Shown: positions 1-7,645, counted from the stretch's first letter. The stretch: DNA of 64,000 nt from Pseudomonas sp. B21-015 (GCF_024749285.1 NZ_CP087196.1:6448001-6512000); one strand, 5' to 3'. Numbers and translations: made by a program. The notes: generated from the letters alone by a model not told the origin.

Positions 1-327
1 ATTCAGCCTGCTGTCGTCATTGCAGACGGGGAAGAGGTCGACGAAACTTTTTTCATTGTGAATGCCATCAATACCGTCAACGCGATCGACAAAGGGCAAT
101 CTGTCGCCGAACGGGACGATGATGGATCGATTATGTATTTCACTAAAACCTGGTTCCTGGACAATGCTGCAGGAATGTGCGGGATTGCTCGTGAGCCACA
201 GTCGGGAGACCTGCTGATCTCTCAGCAGTTGGCCGATTCTATGATCGAGAAAAAATTCGAAAGCTACAAAGGCTTGGGTTTCTATATCGCCAACCGCACG
301 TTTGTCCCTTATAAAAATCAAGCCTAG
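1..327 (+). CDS. Imm11-like immunity protein, 3' part
   Basis: The frame is open from the first base, so the start lies outside the window; 108 codons and a stop are present. The visible part has the pattern of Imm11 (DUF1629) immunity proteins: a FFIVNAINTVNAID stretch (a central 'hNhhxxhDxhD' strand pair), then a hydrophobic strand GSIMYF, and near the C-terminus KGLGFYIANR. Proteins of this family neutralise contact-dependent or Rhs/T6SS toxins in the cytoplasm. The next genes are also immunity-like and rhs relics lie between them, which fits an immunity gene behind an rhs locus to the left. The family call rests on pattern memory only and could be wrong. Confidence 0.6.
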   Translation: MQPAVVIADGEEVDETFFIVNAINTVNAIDKGQSVAERDDDGSIMYFTKTWFLDNAAGMCGIAREPQSGDLLISQQLADSMIEKKFESYKGLGFYIANRTFVPYKNQA

Positions 328-340
328 GCTTCTGGCCCCC

Positions 341-390
341 ATGATGGTCGACATTTTTGGGGCATGCTGGAAGTGGCGGCCAACGTCGCC
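341..390 (+). pseudogene. rhs N-terminal relic, copy 1
   Basis: This 50-base stretch nearly repeats 1142-1192. Read with one frame change at about 357 it encodes MMVDIFG then GMLEVAANVA, the hydrophobic segment I associate with the N-terminal PAAR-proximal part of Pseudomonas Rhs proteins. It is one base shorter than the second copy, which explains the frame break. It has no start signal of its own and is best read as a leftover of a displaced rhs gene. Confidence 0.5.
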
Positions 391-423
391 CTACAAACTG
401 ATACCGCCCCCTTGAGATGAGTC

Positions 424-897
424 ATGATCGAAAACACATTCTCAGATGACGAAGCAACCATTACTCCAGTGGATCTGGACCATCTGGAGTCCGCTATCGG
501 AAAGAAACTACCGCCCCCTTTTCGAGACCATTACCTCAAGTACAACGGCGGTATGCCGGAACGGACATATTGGCTCAGCGAAGATTTTGACGAGCCACTG
601 GAAGTGGCCGCCTTCAAGCCGATTGCCCATGGCTCCCCCTCGCTGCTGTCCACTTACCAATCCATGCTGAAGAAACAGGTTATTCCTGCGCACCTCCTAC
701 CTTTCGCGAACGACTGGGGCGGCAATTTCTTTTGCCTGAATCTTGAATCGGGCTCCATCAGTTATTTCACGACTGATAGCTTTGATAGCGATCTGAGCCC
801 TGAAGAGAATCAGAGCCGATCTGAAAAACATGTTTGCTCAAATTTTATCCGATTTGTTCAAGGACTGATTAATGAGGAGGATATAGACGAGGAGTAA
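424..897 (+). CDS. SMI1/KNR4 (SUKH) family immunity protein
   Basis: A 157-residue protein with the SUKH-1 pattern: an N-terminal helix (VDLDHLESAIGKKLPPPFRDHYLKYNGG, quoted here only in part: PPPFRDHYLKYNGG at about 31-44), then the aromatic strand around GGNFFCLNLESGSISYF at about 99-115, and a C-terminal helix ending SNFIRFVQGL. SUKH proteins bind and block nuclease and other toxins of polymorphic systems. The ATG at 424 follows a GAG 8 bases upstream and gives the family length. It stands between two rhs relics, so it probably came with a past rhs toxin tip; the cognate toxin is not in this window. Confidence 0.85.
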   Translation: MIENTFSDDEATITPVDLDHLESAIGKKLPPPFRDHYLKYNGGMPERTYWLSEDFDEPLEVAAFKPIAHGSPSLLSTYQSMLKKQVIPAHLLPFANDWGGNFFCLNLESGSISYFTTDSFDSDLSPEENQSRSEKHVCSNFIRFVQGLINEEDIDEE

Positions 898-1099
898 GCG
901 AACCAGTGTGGATAACATACGTCCAGTCGATGCCTCAAGTATCCGAAGCAGATCAAACGCCTGAAGGTTGCGCTGATGCGCGTACCGTAATCAACAGGGA
1001 GAAAGGGGGCAATGGAAGGCGTCGAAATACGCAACCGGCGCAACGATTGCGTCGCATCCAGCCCCTTGCGGCGGATGAACCCCGCGCACGTCTGACGCG

Positions 1100-1192
1100 C
1101 TCTGGGCCGCCCGGCTGGACGATGCACTCAACCACTCCTCAATGATGGTCGACATCCTCGGCGGCGTGCTGGAGGTGGCAGCCAATATCGCG
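1100..1192 (+). pseudogene. rhs N-terminal relic, copy 2
   Basis: In one frame this reads LWAARLDDALNHSSMMVDI followed by LGGVLEVAANIA. It matches what I remember as the N-terminus of PAAR-containing Rhs proteins (LWAAR-GDAL-H-S-MMADILGGVLEVAAN). Its second half is a near copy of 341-390. It has no start codon or ribosome site of its own and runs straight into a piece of an SMI1/KNR4 gene at 1196, so it is a recombination scar, not a gene. Confidence 0.55.
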
Positions 1193-1195
1193 AAG

Positions 1196-1240
1196 GGCGG
1201 CAACTTCTATATCTGAGTCTTGATTCGGGTCCATCAATCG
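1196..1240 (+). pseudogene. SMI1/KNR4 fragment
   Basis: About 45 bases align with 718-763 of the SMI1/KNR4 gene (GGNFF-LNLESGSIS region) at roughly four bases in five, but with an in-frame stop at 1213 and a one-base loss after it. It is joined directly to the rhs relic at 1100-1192, as if two genes recombined and left only short ends. The rest of 898-1099 and 1241-1313 shows nothing I can name. Confidence 0.55.
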
Positions 1241-1313
1241 CCATACGGGCGGGACTTGGTGAAAGTTATAAAAACTACCGGGCAATGGTAAAGCAGGCTT
1301 CACAGGAGAAAAC

Positions 1314-1760
1314 ATGAGCGGGTTGACGGATTTTCACGTTTTCTGGGGTGCTGCGATGGAGATTGCAGAAAAGCAATCCGCGTCGATGGAGGCCGAAGGT
1401 GCAGAAGATTTTGCACGGGGCCTTTACGACGAATACGTTAAGCAAGGCGCCCCCAAAAATAAAAAGAAATGGCTAACAGAACGTCTGGAAAATGAGTTCC
1501 TGTATTTGAAGGAAAAACCTGTATGGGTGGGAGGACCAACCTGGTTGTATCATCAGGGCCGACCCATGGTTTTCTTACATCAATTTTTAATTTCACCTTC
1601 GGCACAGCACATAAAAGAAAAAATTTCACTTGGCGACACCATCTACGTGTTTGGTTCAAAACATATTCTTAAAAGATCGCCAGAGGATAGTTGGACGGTC
1701 ATTTATCGAACGGCCGTTCAAGCCTTAGAAGGGGAAACTGCAGTAGAATTCCTAGAGTAG
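1314..1760 (+). CDS. Unknown small protein in immunity bank
   Basis: The 148-residue product has no signal peptide or membrane segment. It is charged and helical in the first 65 residues (AMEIAEKQSASMEAEGAEDFARGLYDEY), then has a tryptophan-rich part (KPVWVGGPTWLYHQGRP at about 68-84) and mixed strands to the end. The ATG is preceded by CAGGAG at a good distance. The codon use is more AT-rich than the core genes further right, which agrees with transfer. I do not recognise the family; the place between immunity genes suggests an immunity protein, by context only. Confidence 0.6.
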   Translation: MSGLTDFHVFWGAAMEIAEKQSASMEAEGAEDFARGLYDEYVKQGAPKNKKKWLTERLENEFLYLKEKPVWVGGPTWLYHQGRPMVFLHQFLISPSAQHIKEKISLGDTIYVFGSKHILKRSPEDSWTVIYRTAVQALEGETAVEFLE

Positions 1761-1820
1761 GCTGTTAGTAATCTGACGCCACTTATAGCGATCAAAGTGT
1801 CAAAAGGACGCCTACCATAA

Positions 1821-2270
1821 ATGCAGAGTTATCATATGAAAGACTTAGCCGATGAAAATCCCGAACTGGCAGACGAGATAATGGCCATTATGGCCTCGGG
1901 CAATGAGCTCGATGAGCAAAACAAAAAAAATGAAGGCCAGGCCTTGTACCAAAAAGCATGGGACTTGCTTCCTGAACCAAAACTTGAATGGACACCTTTG
2001 TCGTCATGGGTCACAGGTTCTTTTTTCAACCTGCACTTCGACAACGGTGACTTCGAGGCCGCTAAAGACTGGGCACAAAAGACCCTGGATGGCCGAGAGT
2101 CAGATATCGATACAGGTCCGTTGATCAACTTGGGAATGGTCTACTTTGAACTGGAAGATTATTCACAGGCTTATAAATACTTTGACGATGTTTATAGCTT
2201 CGGTAAGGCGCGAGCCTTTCAAGAAAGACCAAAAAAATATCTGAAGTTCTATTTAGAGAAAAAAGCCTGA
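1821..2270 (+). CDS. TPR-like small cytoplasmic protein
   Basis: A 149-residue soluble protein with tetratricopeptide-like helices: residues about 34-50 (NKKNEGQALYQKAWDLL), 70-90 (FNLHFDNGDFEAAKDWAQKTL) and 98-125 (PLINLGMVYFELEDYSQAYKYFDDVY), each with the usual small/aromatic spacing. Such single-domain TPR proteins are common in immunity-gene clusters next to rhs loci. No catalytic motif is visible. The start is preceded by AAAGGAC some 14 bases upstream, and a second ATG at 1836 is possible. The function is inferred from the neighbours only. Confidence 0.65.
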   Translation: MQSYHMKDLADENPELADEIMAIMASGNELDEQNKKNEGQALYQKAWDLLPEPKLEWTPLSSWVTGSFFNLHFDNGDFEAAKDWAQKTLDGRESDIDTGPLINLGMVYFELEDYSQAYKYFDDVYSFGKARAFQERPKKYLKFYLEKKA

Positions 2271-2337
2271 GCAAGGCCGGGGACTCTAGGATCAACGTGT
2301 CGGAGAAACCAAGCAGGATACCGATCGAGGTTTATGG

Positions 2338-2845
2338 ATGAAAAAGACAGCTCAAGTTATGGACCTATTAATCTCCCACAGCCAGATTCAATTCCGCTCA
2401 CGGCCCTTCGACGAAGCCTCAAGCCAATGGGGCGAGGTTAATTTGGAGCAGGGTGCGATCATTCATAGCGATTACGTTGTGTTTGCCCCCCTACCCGAAG
2501 ACGCTTTCGGTGCAAACATGCACCTGAAACTGGAAGACAGCTTCCACCTCGACCCCAGCACCCAGCACCCAGCACCCAGCACCCAGCACCCAGCGCTGCA
2601 TCGTCGTGCCGTTTCATGTCACAGATCCCAGTCATGTGGAAATTGCATCCGTTGCTGAAAACTTCAAGGTCGAGCTTGATCTAGAGAAACGCGACTATGC
2701 GTTGTACTTCGAGGTTTGCGAGGGTGAAGAAATCTCTTACAAAACCACTCTGGTCCCATCAGACAGCAGAGTTCTAGCCAAGTACCTGCTGGACGATCCT
2801 TGGGGTGGCGAGAAAGACAAGGTACTGGTAGAGGGACTTTGTTAG
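2338..2845 (+). pseudogene. ComJ-like immunity gene, out of frame by a 7-bp repeat
   Basis: Two overlapping frames make one protein. The first (2338-2594) reads LISHSQIQFRSRPFDEASSQWG and EQGAIIHSDYVVFAPLPEDAFGA; the second runs from QRCIVVPFHVTD at about 2591 to the stop at 2845, with KFKVELDLEKRDYALYFEVCEG. Together they look like the ComJ family (in Bacillus, the inhibitor of the nuclease NucA). Between them lies a (CCCAGCA) tandem array. Removing four units (28 bases) gives a continuous 159-codon frame through DPSTQRCIVV, so the break is due to repeat number. The product is either lost or switched by slippage. The family name is from memory. Confidence 0.65.
2554..2594 (+). repeat. Heptanucleotide tandem repeat (CCCAGCA)x5.9
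   Basis: Five exact units plus six bases of a sixth lie inside the ComJ-like gene. The unit length of 7 is not a multiple of 3, so each unit gained or lost shifts the frame. The present count is out of frame; 1.9, 4.9 or 7.9 units would be in frame. Confidence 0.95.
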
Positions 2846-2865
2846 ACGTTCATCTCTGCGTCCAA

Positions 2866-2905
2866 CAAAAATGGGCACCTGATCCAGTCGGTGTGCTCAT
2901 TTTTC
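2866..2905 (+). terminator. Rho-independent terminator after the immunity bank
   Basis: The stem ATGGGCACC pairs (with one bulge) with GGTGTGCTCAT around a loop of about 13 bases and is followed by five T; five A precede it, so it may work both ways. It lies 20 bases after the ComJ-like stop. Stem and flanks resemble the terminator at 5930-5970. Confidence 0.7.
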
Positions 2906-2914
2906 CAGCTCGCG

Positions 2915-3063
2915 CTCATCATGTTCCCTCGCCATCCGGTCAGTCGAGTCCATCGCTTCTTTATCTACGACGCCCTCGGTCAGTTGCTGCCGAACACAGT
3001 GCGGCCAGCAGCCTGCACCACCATTACGACGAACTCGGCAACCTGATTCAGCCCCCCCAATCC
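2915..3063 (+). pseudogene. rhs core (YD-repeat) relic, frameshifted
   Basis: One frame gives RFFIYDALGQLLPNT and, after a frame change near 3012, another gives HHHYDELGNLIQ. YDALGQL and YDELGNL are typical of the YD repeats in the Rhs core shell. Only about 45 codons survive, with no start, and the piece ends before the DUF6124 leader. It shows that an rhs core once reached this point. Confidence 0.6.
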
Positions 3064-3324
3064 TGATCAAAAATGGTTTTCCAATCGATCCCACGCCAAT
3101 GCCTGACAGTGCTTGTTTAAAAGCCTTGTAGGTAACGCCGTGAAAGCTACAACACCTTGCGTCGTTGCCTACGGCTACGCCAGAATCCGCCGGCTTGTGC
3201 GCTTTGGGGTCGGTCGGTAACTTGACTCGTGTCACTGATCGTCAGTGGTCGGGTTTAGTCGCCCGCTGGTAATTGAAGTTGTACAAGCGTCCGTCAGACA
3301 GGTACTTGCTACCTGCATTTTGAT

Positions 3325-3404
3325 GGTGGCTGTGCGTAGGGCACCTTTGGGTGCGCCGGCTTCTTCAATTCCCCGGTCCGACTAACCTGCGTACAGCTGC
3401 CACC
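3325..3404 (+). promoter_or_regulatory. Structured leader before the DUF6124 gene
   Basis: An 80-base imperfect palindrome: GGTGGC with TGTGCGTAGG (3325-3340) faces CCTGCGTACAG with GCCACC (3386-3404), enclosing a tight hairpin (GCACC, loop, GGTGC at 3341-3354) and a second small stem (CCGG 3356-3359 with CCGG 3373-3376). This three-way-junction shape ends 53 bases before the chosen start. I remember similar sequences before other Pseudomonas DUF6124 genes but cannot check it. It could be an RNA element or a protein-binding cruciform. Confidence 0.5.
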
Positions 3405-3456
3405 CCTTCGTTTAGTCGGCGAAGTGGTGTCAGCATCACTCAAGGAATTGAAGGTC

Positions 3457-3852
3457 ATGTTCAAGGTCACACCTAACCCACCGGACACCGATCCGGTCTC
3501 CCCATACGAAAGCCCCGATTCAAAAAAACTCAACGACGCCGCCGAACGCGCCCTCGACCATCACTTCCCGCCAGCCGAACCAAAGCCACCGAAACGCAAA
3601 GGCCAACTCTTCAGCGTCTGCCCGGGCATCAACACTGAAGCCCTCCTCGCCAATGCCTCGGAAGATATCTTGTCCATCAGCGCCATCGCCGCCGACCTCG
3701 CCGACGACGTGGACGGTTCACGCCGCTCCGTAGCCCTGTCGCTCAGCCGCCTGGCCGACGGGGTGCATTTGTTGGTGGAGCGAGCGCTGGATCACCTGAA
3801 TGAGCCGGAAATAGCAGCGATTCTCGCCAGGAAACAAAGCCGAGTCAGTTGA
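3457..3852 (+). CDS. DUF6124 family protein
   Basis: A 131-residue soluble protein: a proline-rich N-terminus (MFKVTPNPPDTDPVSPYESPDSKKL), then a helical region with ALDHHF, LFSVCPGINTEALLANASEDILSIS (shown here as the stretch at about 53-77) and SRRSVALSLSRLADGVHLLVERALD. This layout is that of the Pseudomonas DUF6124 family, usually present in several copies per genome, with unknown function. ATG 3457 is preferred over the upstream GTG at 3424 because AAGGA lies 10 bases before it and family members start M-K/F-K-x-T-P-N-P-P. A terminator follows it at 3886. Confidence 0.75.
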   Translation: MFKVTPNPPDTDPVSPYESPDSKKLNDAAERALDHHFPPAEPKPPKRKGQLFSVCPGINTEALLANASEDILSISAIAADLADDVDGSRRSVALSLSRLADGVHLLVERALDHLNEPEIAAILARKQSRVS

Positions 3853-3885
3853 TCCACCAGGAAAGAAAGTACTCCGCCCCCCATA

Positions 3886-3927
3886 AAAAATGGTTCTTCC
3901 CGGAAAACCGTGAAGAACCTTTTTATT
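3886..3927 (+). terminator. Terminator of the DUF6124 gene
   Basis: GGTTCTTC (3892-3899) pairs with GAAGAACC (3912-3919) around a 12-base loop, with six A before it and a T run after it. It lies 40 bases past the stop and is likely to work in both directions. Confidence 0.85.
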
Positions 3928-3978
3928 GGTGCGCCAGGCATGGCGAATAGCGCCGTCACTGGCGCTGTTTGGCTCACT

Positions 3979-4180
3979 GTGGTGGTGAGTTGGATGACTT
4001 GGAGGTAGAAGCCCTTTACACACCCGGCAAGAGGAGGTGTTAGCCAGAGGCAAGGGTGTCGCGGGTGACTGCGAATCTGAAGGAAACGCGAGACAAAATG
4101 CTGGCCTGACGAACAGGAGGCGGTAGCGGAGGGAAGATACCCGTTACTGGCTGCATCCTTGCAGCCAGTAACGAAGGGCT
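3979..4180 (+). mobile_element. Probable group II intron relic (5' ribozyme part)
   Basis: The stretch contains strings I associate with domain I of bacterial group II introns: GTGAGTTGGATGACTTGG, then AGGTAGAAGCCCTTTACACA, GTTAGCCAGAGGCAAGGGTG, TCGCGGGTGACTGCGAATC and CTGGCCTGACGAACAGG, in the expected order. It begins with a GUGNG-like 5' end at about 3985. No reverse transcriptase and no 3' domains V-VI are present. It ends in a perfect hairpin with 13-base arms (4143-4155 and 4160-4172). The remainder, up to the levansucrase stop, holds nothing I recognise. The call rests on remembered sequence. Confidence 0.5.
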
Positions 4181-4307
4181 GTTACTACACATTATTCAAT
4201 GGGGCTTGCGATCAACGTCGCAGTGAATCAGGCGGGATATCTCGATCATATCCACAACGGTTTTTTCATCGACCTCAAACCCGCTGCCTGAAAGCCCTGT
4301 ATCGCTA

Positions 4308-5582
4308 TTATTTGAGCGTGACGTCTAGCATCGGCGGGATATAGCCGTAGTCGTACTCGGCCACCACGAACGTCTGCTGCCCTTTTATCTTCATGCCCAC
4401 CGTCGGTGCCTCAGTGCCGCCGATACGAATCTGCGTGCCGGTTGCGTCGGTCGGTACGCTGTCGATAAAGGAGGTCACCAGGCCGTTGGGCATCACATAG
4501 TGCGAGTAGGTCTGGAACGGCTGAGAGGACGGGTTGCCCAGCACCAGGCCGGAACCGTTCAACGGCACGTAAGGGCCGAACAGCGAATCCGCGACAAAAC
4601 CGTACACCCCATCCGGCCCGGTCACACCGTCAGCATAGGTGAACGTATGGCTGATGGTGAACAGGTAGTACTTGCCGTCCTGGAACACGAAGTGCGGGCG
4701 TTCCGTCTGGTCGTTGACCCCCACGGCGGTCAGCAGCGGCGGTAGCATTTCCCAGTCGTCGCCGTCCGCGTCACGGGCCACGGCGATGCCGACACAGGCA
4801 GTCTGAAAACGCGAGTTGCCGACGTTCTCATAACCCGGCGGCACATCGCCAATTTCCGCTTCGCCCACCTTGTGCGAGCCGCGCTCGCCGGCCACGTTGC
4901 CCTCGAACAGCATATACAGCTTGCCGTCCTTCGGGTCGCGGAATGGCCATGGATCACGGAAGCCCCAAAAGGAGTTCTGTGCTTCGGTCTGGTACATCTT
5001 GCCGTCGGCCTCGAACAGCGGCTTGACCTTCTCGAAGCCGACCATGCTGACGCCATGTTCGGTGGTCACCACCCGGCCCCGCACCTTGACGATGCTCGCG
5101 CCCGGGGTGACAGCGGTGTAATACAGGTCCACCTCACCCTGGTCGTTCAACAGGATCGGCGTACCGGCCCATTCGCGAGCGGTCGGCGAAACCCCTTCAG
5201 CCATCACACGGCCACCGAGTTTCCAGTCCTTGCCGGTACGAGAAAACCAGTAGTACATCTTTGCCCGACCGTGGCGGTCGTTCCAGTCGCGGATGACGTT
5301 GTAGTTGCCGTTCTCGTCGATGTACTCCGGGTCGTTTGGATGACGATCGGCAGTCAGGGTGAAGATCACCGACCAGCCATCGACGGACGTCACGTTACCG
5401 TCCAAGTCGCGCAGCGGCATGGTGTCCCAGATGAACACTTCGTTGCTCAATACCGGGAAATCCGCGCTGACCAGCGGCTGAGTGGTGGTGGGATCGTCCG
5501 CACGGACTTTCAACGCATCAGCGCGGGTCCAGAGGCTGGATTGATGGGGCGTTTTGCCGAATTTTTCAGTGTTGCTTTTCAT
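4308..5582 (-). CDS. lsc: Levansucrase (GH68)
   Basis: The 424-residue enzyme splits sucrose and polymerises the fructose into levan outside the cell. The GH68 catalytic triad is visible: the nucleophile D53 in IWDT, the transition-state stabiliser D210 in FRDPW, and the acid/base E294 in DQTERPH. The length and the absence of a classical signal peptide match P. syringae LscB/LscC, which are exported without a cleaved Sec signal. The ATG at 5582 follows a GAGG 10 bases upstream. It lies alone between the transferred block and hupA. Levansucrases are variably present in Pseudomonas and in P. syringae are driven by a phage-derived promoter; a LexA-like box lies upstream here too. Confidence 0.95.
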   Translation of the reverse strand: MKSNTEKFGKTPHQSSLWTRADALKVRADDPTTTQPLVSADFPVLSNEVFIWDTMPLRDLDGNVTSVDGWSVIFTLTADRHPNDPEYIDENGNYNVIRDWNDRHGRAKMYYWFSRTGKDWKLGGRVMAEGVSPTAREWAGTPILLNDQGEVDLYYTAVTPGASIVKVRGRVVTTEHGVSMVGFEKVKPLFEADGKMYQTEAQNSFWGFRDPWPFRDPKDGKLYMLFEGNVAGERGSHKVGEAEIGDVPPGYENVGNSRFQTACVGIAVARDADGDDWEMLPPLLTAVGVNDQTERPHFVFQDGKYYLFTISHTFTYADGVTGPDGVYGFVADSLFGPYVPLNGSGLVLGNPSSQPFQTYSHYVMPNGLVTSFIDSVPTDATGTQIRIGGTEAPTVGMKIKGQQTFVVAEYDYGYIPPMLDVTLK

Positions 5583-5637
5583 AGGGTGATACCTCGTCCA
5601 TGAATGAATTCGAATAAATATTCGATCAAAAAAAATA

Positions 5638-5653
5638 CTGTATATACATACAG
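5638..5653 (-). promoter_or_regulatory. LexA-like (SOS) box upstream of levansucrase
   Basis: CTGTATATACATACAG fits the LexA consensus CTG-N10-CAG with an AT-rich alternating centre and lies 56 bases before the lsc start. A second palindrome, TCGAATA-AA-TATTCGA (5610-5625), lies between it and the ribosome site. Either could be an operator. The remaining 5654-5929 holds no gene I can support. Confidence 0.55.
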
Positions 5654-5929
5654 CAAATTAACCTTAAGGGACTCGATCTTGCGGGTCAAGAAAAAATGCA
5701 TTTGTGCATAATTTGATATTTTTCTGAAGCTGATACGTTTCAGCTTGCGAGGTTTCTAGAAGTTTATTCTCGACCAGTTCGGCGACGTTACTTGCAAAAG
5801 AAGTGCTTTGAACCGCTGGTCGGTCGAGGGTGCGCGTCATTGATGCAACGGGCGGAAGCAGGCCTGGGTGGATCAGTCAACTGAGTCGGCGCATCCTGCG
5901 CAAAGCCCAGCACAAGGCCGTGAAGAACC

Positions 5930-5970
5930 AAAAAAAATGGGCACCCAACCTCGTTGGCGTGCCCATTTTT
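5930..5970. terminator. Bidirectional terminator between lsc promoter region and hupA
   Basis: ATGGGCACCCAA pairs with TTGGCGTGCCCAT (one bulge) around a CCTCG loop, flanked by eight A and five T. It lies 38 bases past the hupA stop, so it ends hupA transcription on the minus strand. Confidence 0.85.
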
Positions 5971-6007
5971 GATCTCGCTCACCCGCCAGGCGGGTAGTCG
6001 GTGCGTG

Positions 6008-6283
6008 TTACGGATTAACGCTGTCTTTCAACGACTTGCCTGGCTTGAAGGCGACGGTGTTGCTGGCCTTGATTTTGACTGGCTCACCGGTTTGCGGGTT
6101 CTTGCCGGTACGGGCACCGCGATGGCGTTGCAGGAAGGTCCCGAAGCCCACCAGCGTGACGCTATCCTTGCGATGCAGAGCGCCGGTGATTTCTTCGAGA
6201 ACGGCGTTGAGAACGCGGTTGGCCTGTTCTTTGGTGAGATCTGCTTTTTCCGCGATTGCAGCGGCGAGTTCTGGTTTACGCAT
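6008..6283 (-). CDS. hupA: DNA-binding protein HU
   Basis: The 91-residue protein belongs to the HU/IHF family, small dimeric proteins that bend and compact DNA. The family layout is complete: the N-terminal helices MRKPELAAAIAEKADLTKEQA, the strand-turn VTLVGFGTF at about 42-50, and the arm with GKNPQTGEPVKIKAS at about 60-74 and the intercalating proline in NPQTG. The place next to the rubredoxin genes is that of the Pseudomonas hupA locus as I remember it, hence the symbol; the paralogues hupB and hupN lie elsewhere in the genus. Confidence 0.92.
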   Translation of the reverse strand: MRKPELAAAIAEKADLTKEQANRVLNAVLEEITGALHRKDSVTLVGFGTFLQRHRGARTGKNPQTGEPVKIKASNTVAFKPGKSLKDSVNP

Positions 6284-6475
6284 TAGTGAAGCCCCTTTGA
6301 CGGTTTTTTGTTGTTATGTCCGTGCTGTTCTCGTTGGAACAGCGCCCAAGGCGCCGCAGGTGCTCTACTCTGCGGCAGACGGGAATGAGGATGGCATGCG
6401 CGCAGGAGCGGCGCCAGTCTCCCCGCGACCTTTGTAGGGGCAAAAACGGGGTGATTCCGACAGAACGACCGCTAT

Positions 6476-7624
6476 TTAGGCCAACAGGGCCGGAAGCTCT
6501 TTGTTCAGGGCGAGTTTTTCCATCACCGCCGCGCCTGTCAGGGCGTAGCCCAGCAATTTGCCGGCGCTGTCACGGCACAGCACCTTGATGTCCGTGCCTT
6601 GCCCTTCGACCGTCCACACGCCTTCCGCACCCCGTGGCGGCGGCGAAACCACCAATGGGCAAATCGGGGTTTTCACGGTGATCGGCATCGGGCCATAGCT
6701 CACCGTCGTAGGGTTTCCGACGAGGGTCTGAGCCAGCGCTCTCGCACAACTCATGAGGGGCATGACGTACAACAGATTCAGCCCATCGACCTCGGCGCAG
6801 TCGCCCAGGGCGTAGATGTTGGCGTGAGAGGTTTTCAGCTGACGGTCGACCACCACGCCGCGATTGACCTGCACACCGGCAGCAGCGGCCAGGTCGATGC
6901 GCGGACGCAGACCGATGGCCGACACCACTACATCGCACGGGATGACTTGGCCGTCGGACAGATGCGCTTCCAGGCCGTCAGCCACTCGCTGCAAGCGATT
7001 GAGCACCGGCCCGAGGTGGAAGCGCGCCCCCAGGCTTTCCAGGCCGGCCTGGACCGCAGCGGCCGCCGCCGGGTGGAGCAAGGTCGGCATGACCTGTTCG
7101 CAGGGGGCAACCAGTTGCACCTCGTAGCCACCGAGAATCAGGTCGTTGGCGAATTCGCAGCCGATCAAACCGGCGCCCAGCAGCAATACCCGACGCTTGC
7201 CGGCCGCGGCCGCGCGAAAGCGTGCGTAGTCTTCAAGGTCGTTGATCGGGAAAACGGCGTCCGCCGCATCACCTTCGATCGGCACTCGCACGGTTTCCGC
7301 GCCCCAAGCCAGGATCAGGTCACGGTAGATCACCGATTCTTCGCCGATCCACAGGCGCTTGTGGCCTGGGTCGATGCCGCTTATGCGCGTGTGGGTGCGC
7401 ACTTCAGCCTTCAATTGCTCGGCCATGGCACCCGGTTCGGCCATGCTCAGGCCATCGGCGTCTTTATTCTTGCCGAAGCCGGCGGAGAGCATCGGCTTGG
7501 AGTAGGAGCGTCCGTCATCTGCGGTAATCAACAGCAGCGGGGTTTCGCCATCGAGTTTGCGAAACTCCCGGGCCAGGTTGTAGCCAGCCAGCCCAGTGCC
7601 GACGATCACGACAGGTGCGTTCAT
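6476..7624 (-). CDS. rubB: Rubredoxin-NAD(+) reductase
   Basis: The 382-residue FAD enzyme passes electrons from NADH to rubredoxin. Two dinucleotide-binding folds are visible: [13 protein letters not shown] at 6-18 for FAD and [14 protein letters not shown] in the middle for NADH, and the second FAD motif [10 protein letters not shown] near residue 270. Downstream in the family fold is the C-terminal rubredoxin reductase-like domain. The rubredoxin gene ends 21 bases before the start, so both form one minus-strand unit. The pair supplies electrons for alkane hydroxylation or oxidative-stress reactions; no hydroxylase gene lies nearby. Confidence 0.93.
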   Translation of the reverse strand: MNAPVVIVGTGLAGYNLAREFRKLDGETPLLLITADDGRSYSKPMLSAGFGKNKDADGLSMAEPGAMAEQLKAEVRTHTRISGIDPGHKRLWIGEESVIYRDLILAWGAETVRVPIEGDAADAVFPINDLEDYARFRAAAAGKRRVLLLGAGLIGCEFANDLILGGYEVQLVAPCEQVMPTLLHPAAAAAVQAGLESLGARFHLGPVLNRLQRVADGLEAHLSDGQVIPCDVVVSAIGLRPRIDLAAAAGVQVNRGVVVDRQLKTSHANIYALGDCAEVDGLNLLYVMPLMSCARALAQTLVGNPTTVSYGPMPITVKTPICPLVVSPPPRGAEGVWTVEGQGTDIKVLCRDSAGKLLGYALTGAAVMEKLALNKELPALLA

Positions 7625-7645
7625 TCCTTGTTGCTCCTTTGATTC

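Noticed and set aside
906..1145. Small ORF between the SMI1/KNR4 gene and the next gene
   Set aside because: It is basic and low in complexity, and another frame of the same stretch carries the rhs relic.
4872..5603. Long plus-strand ORF (243 codons) opposite levansucrase
   Set aside because: It is a shadow of the lsc gene: valine/aspartate/histidine-rich reading of the antisense strand, with no family resemblance.
5788..5982. Minus-strand ORF of 64 codons between hupA and lsc
   Set aside because: It starts inside the hupA terminator hairpin and has no ribosome site.
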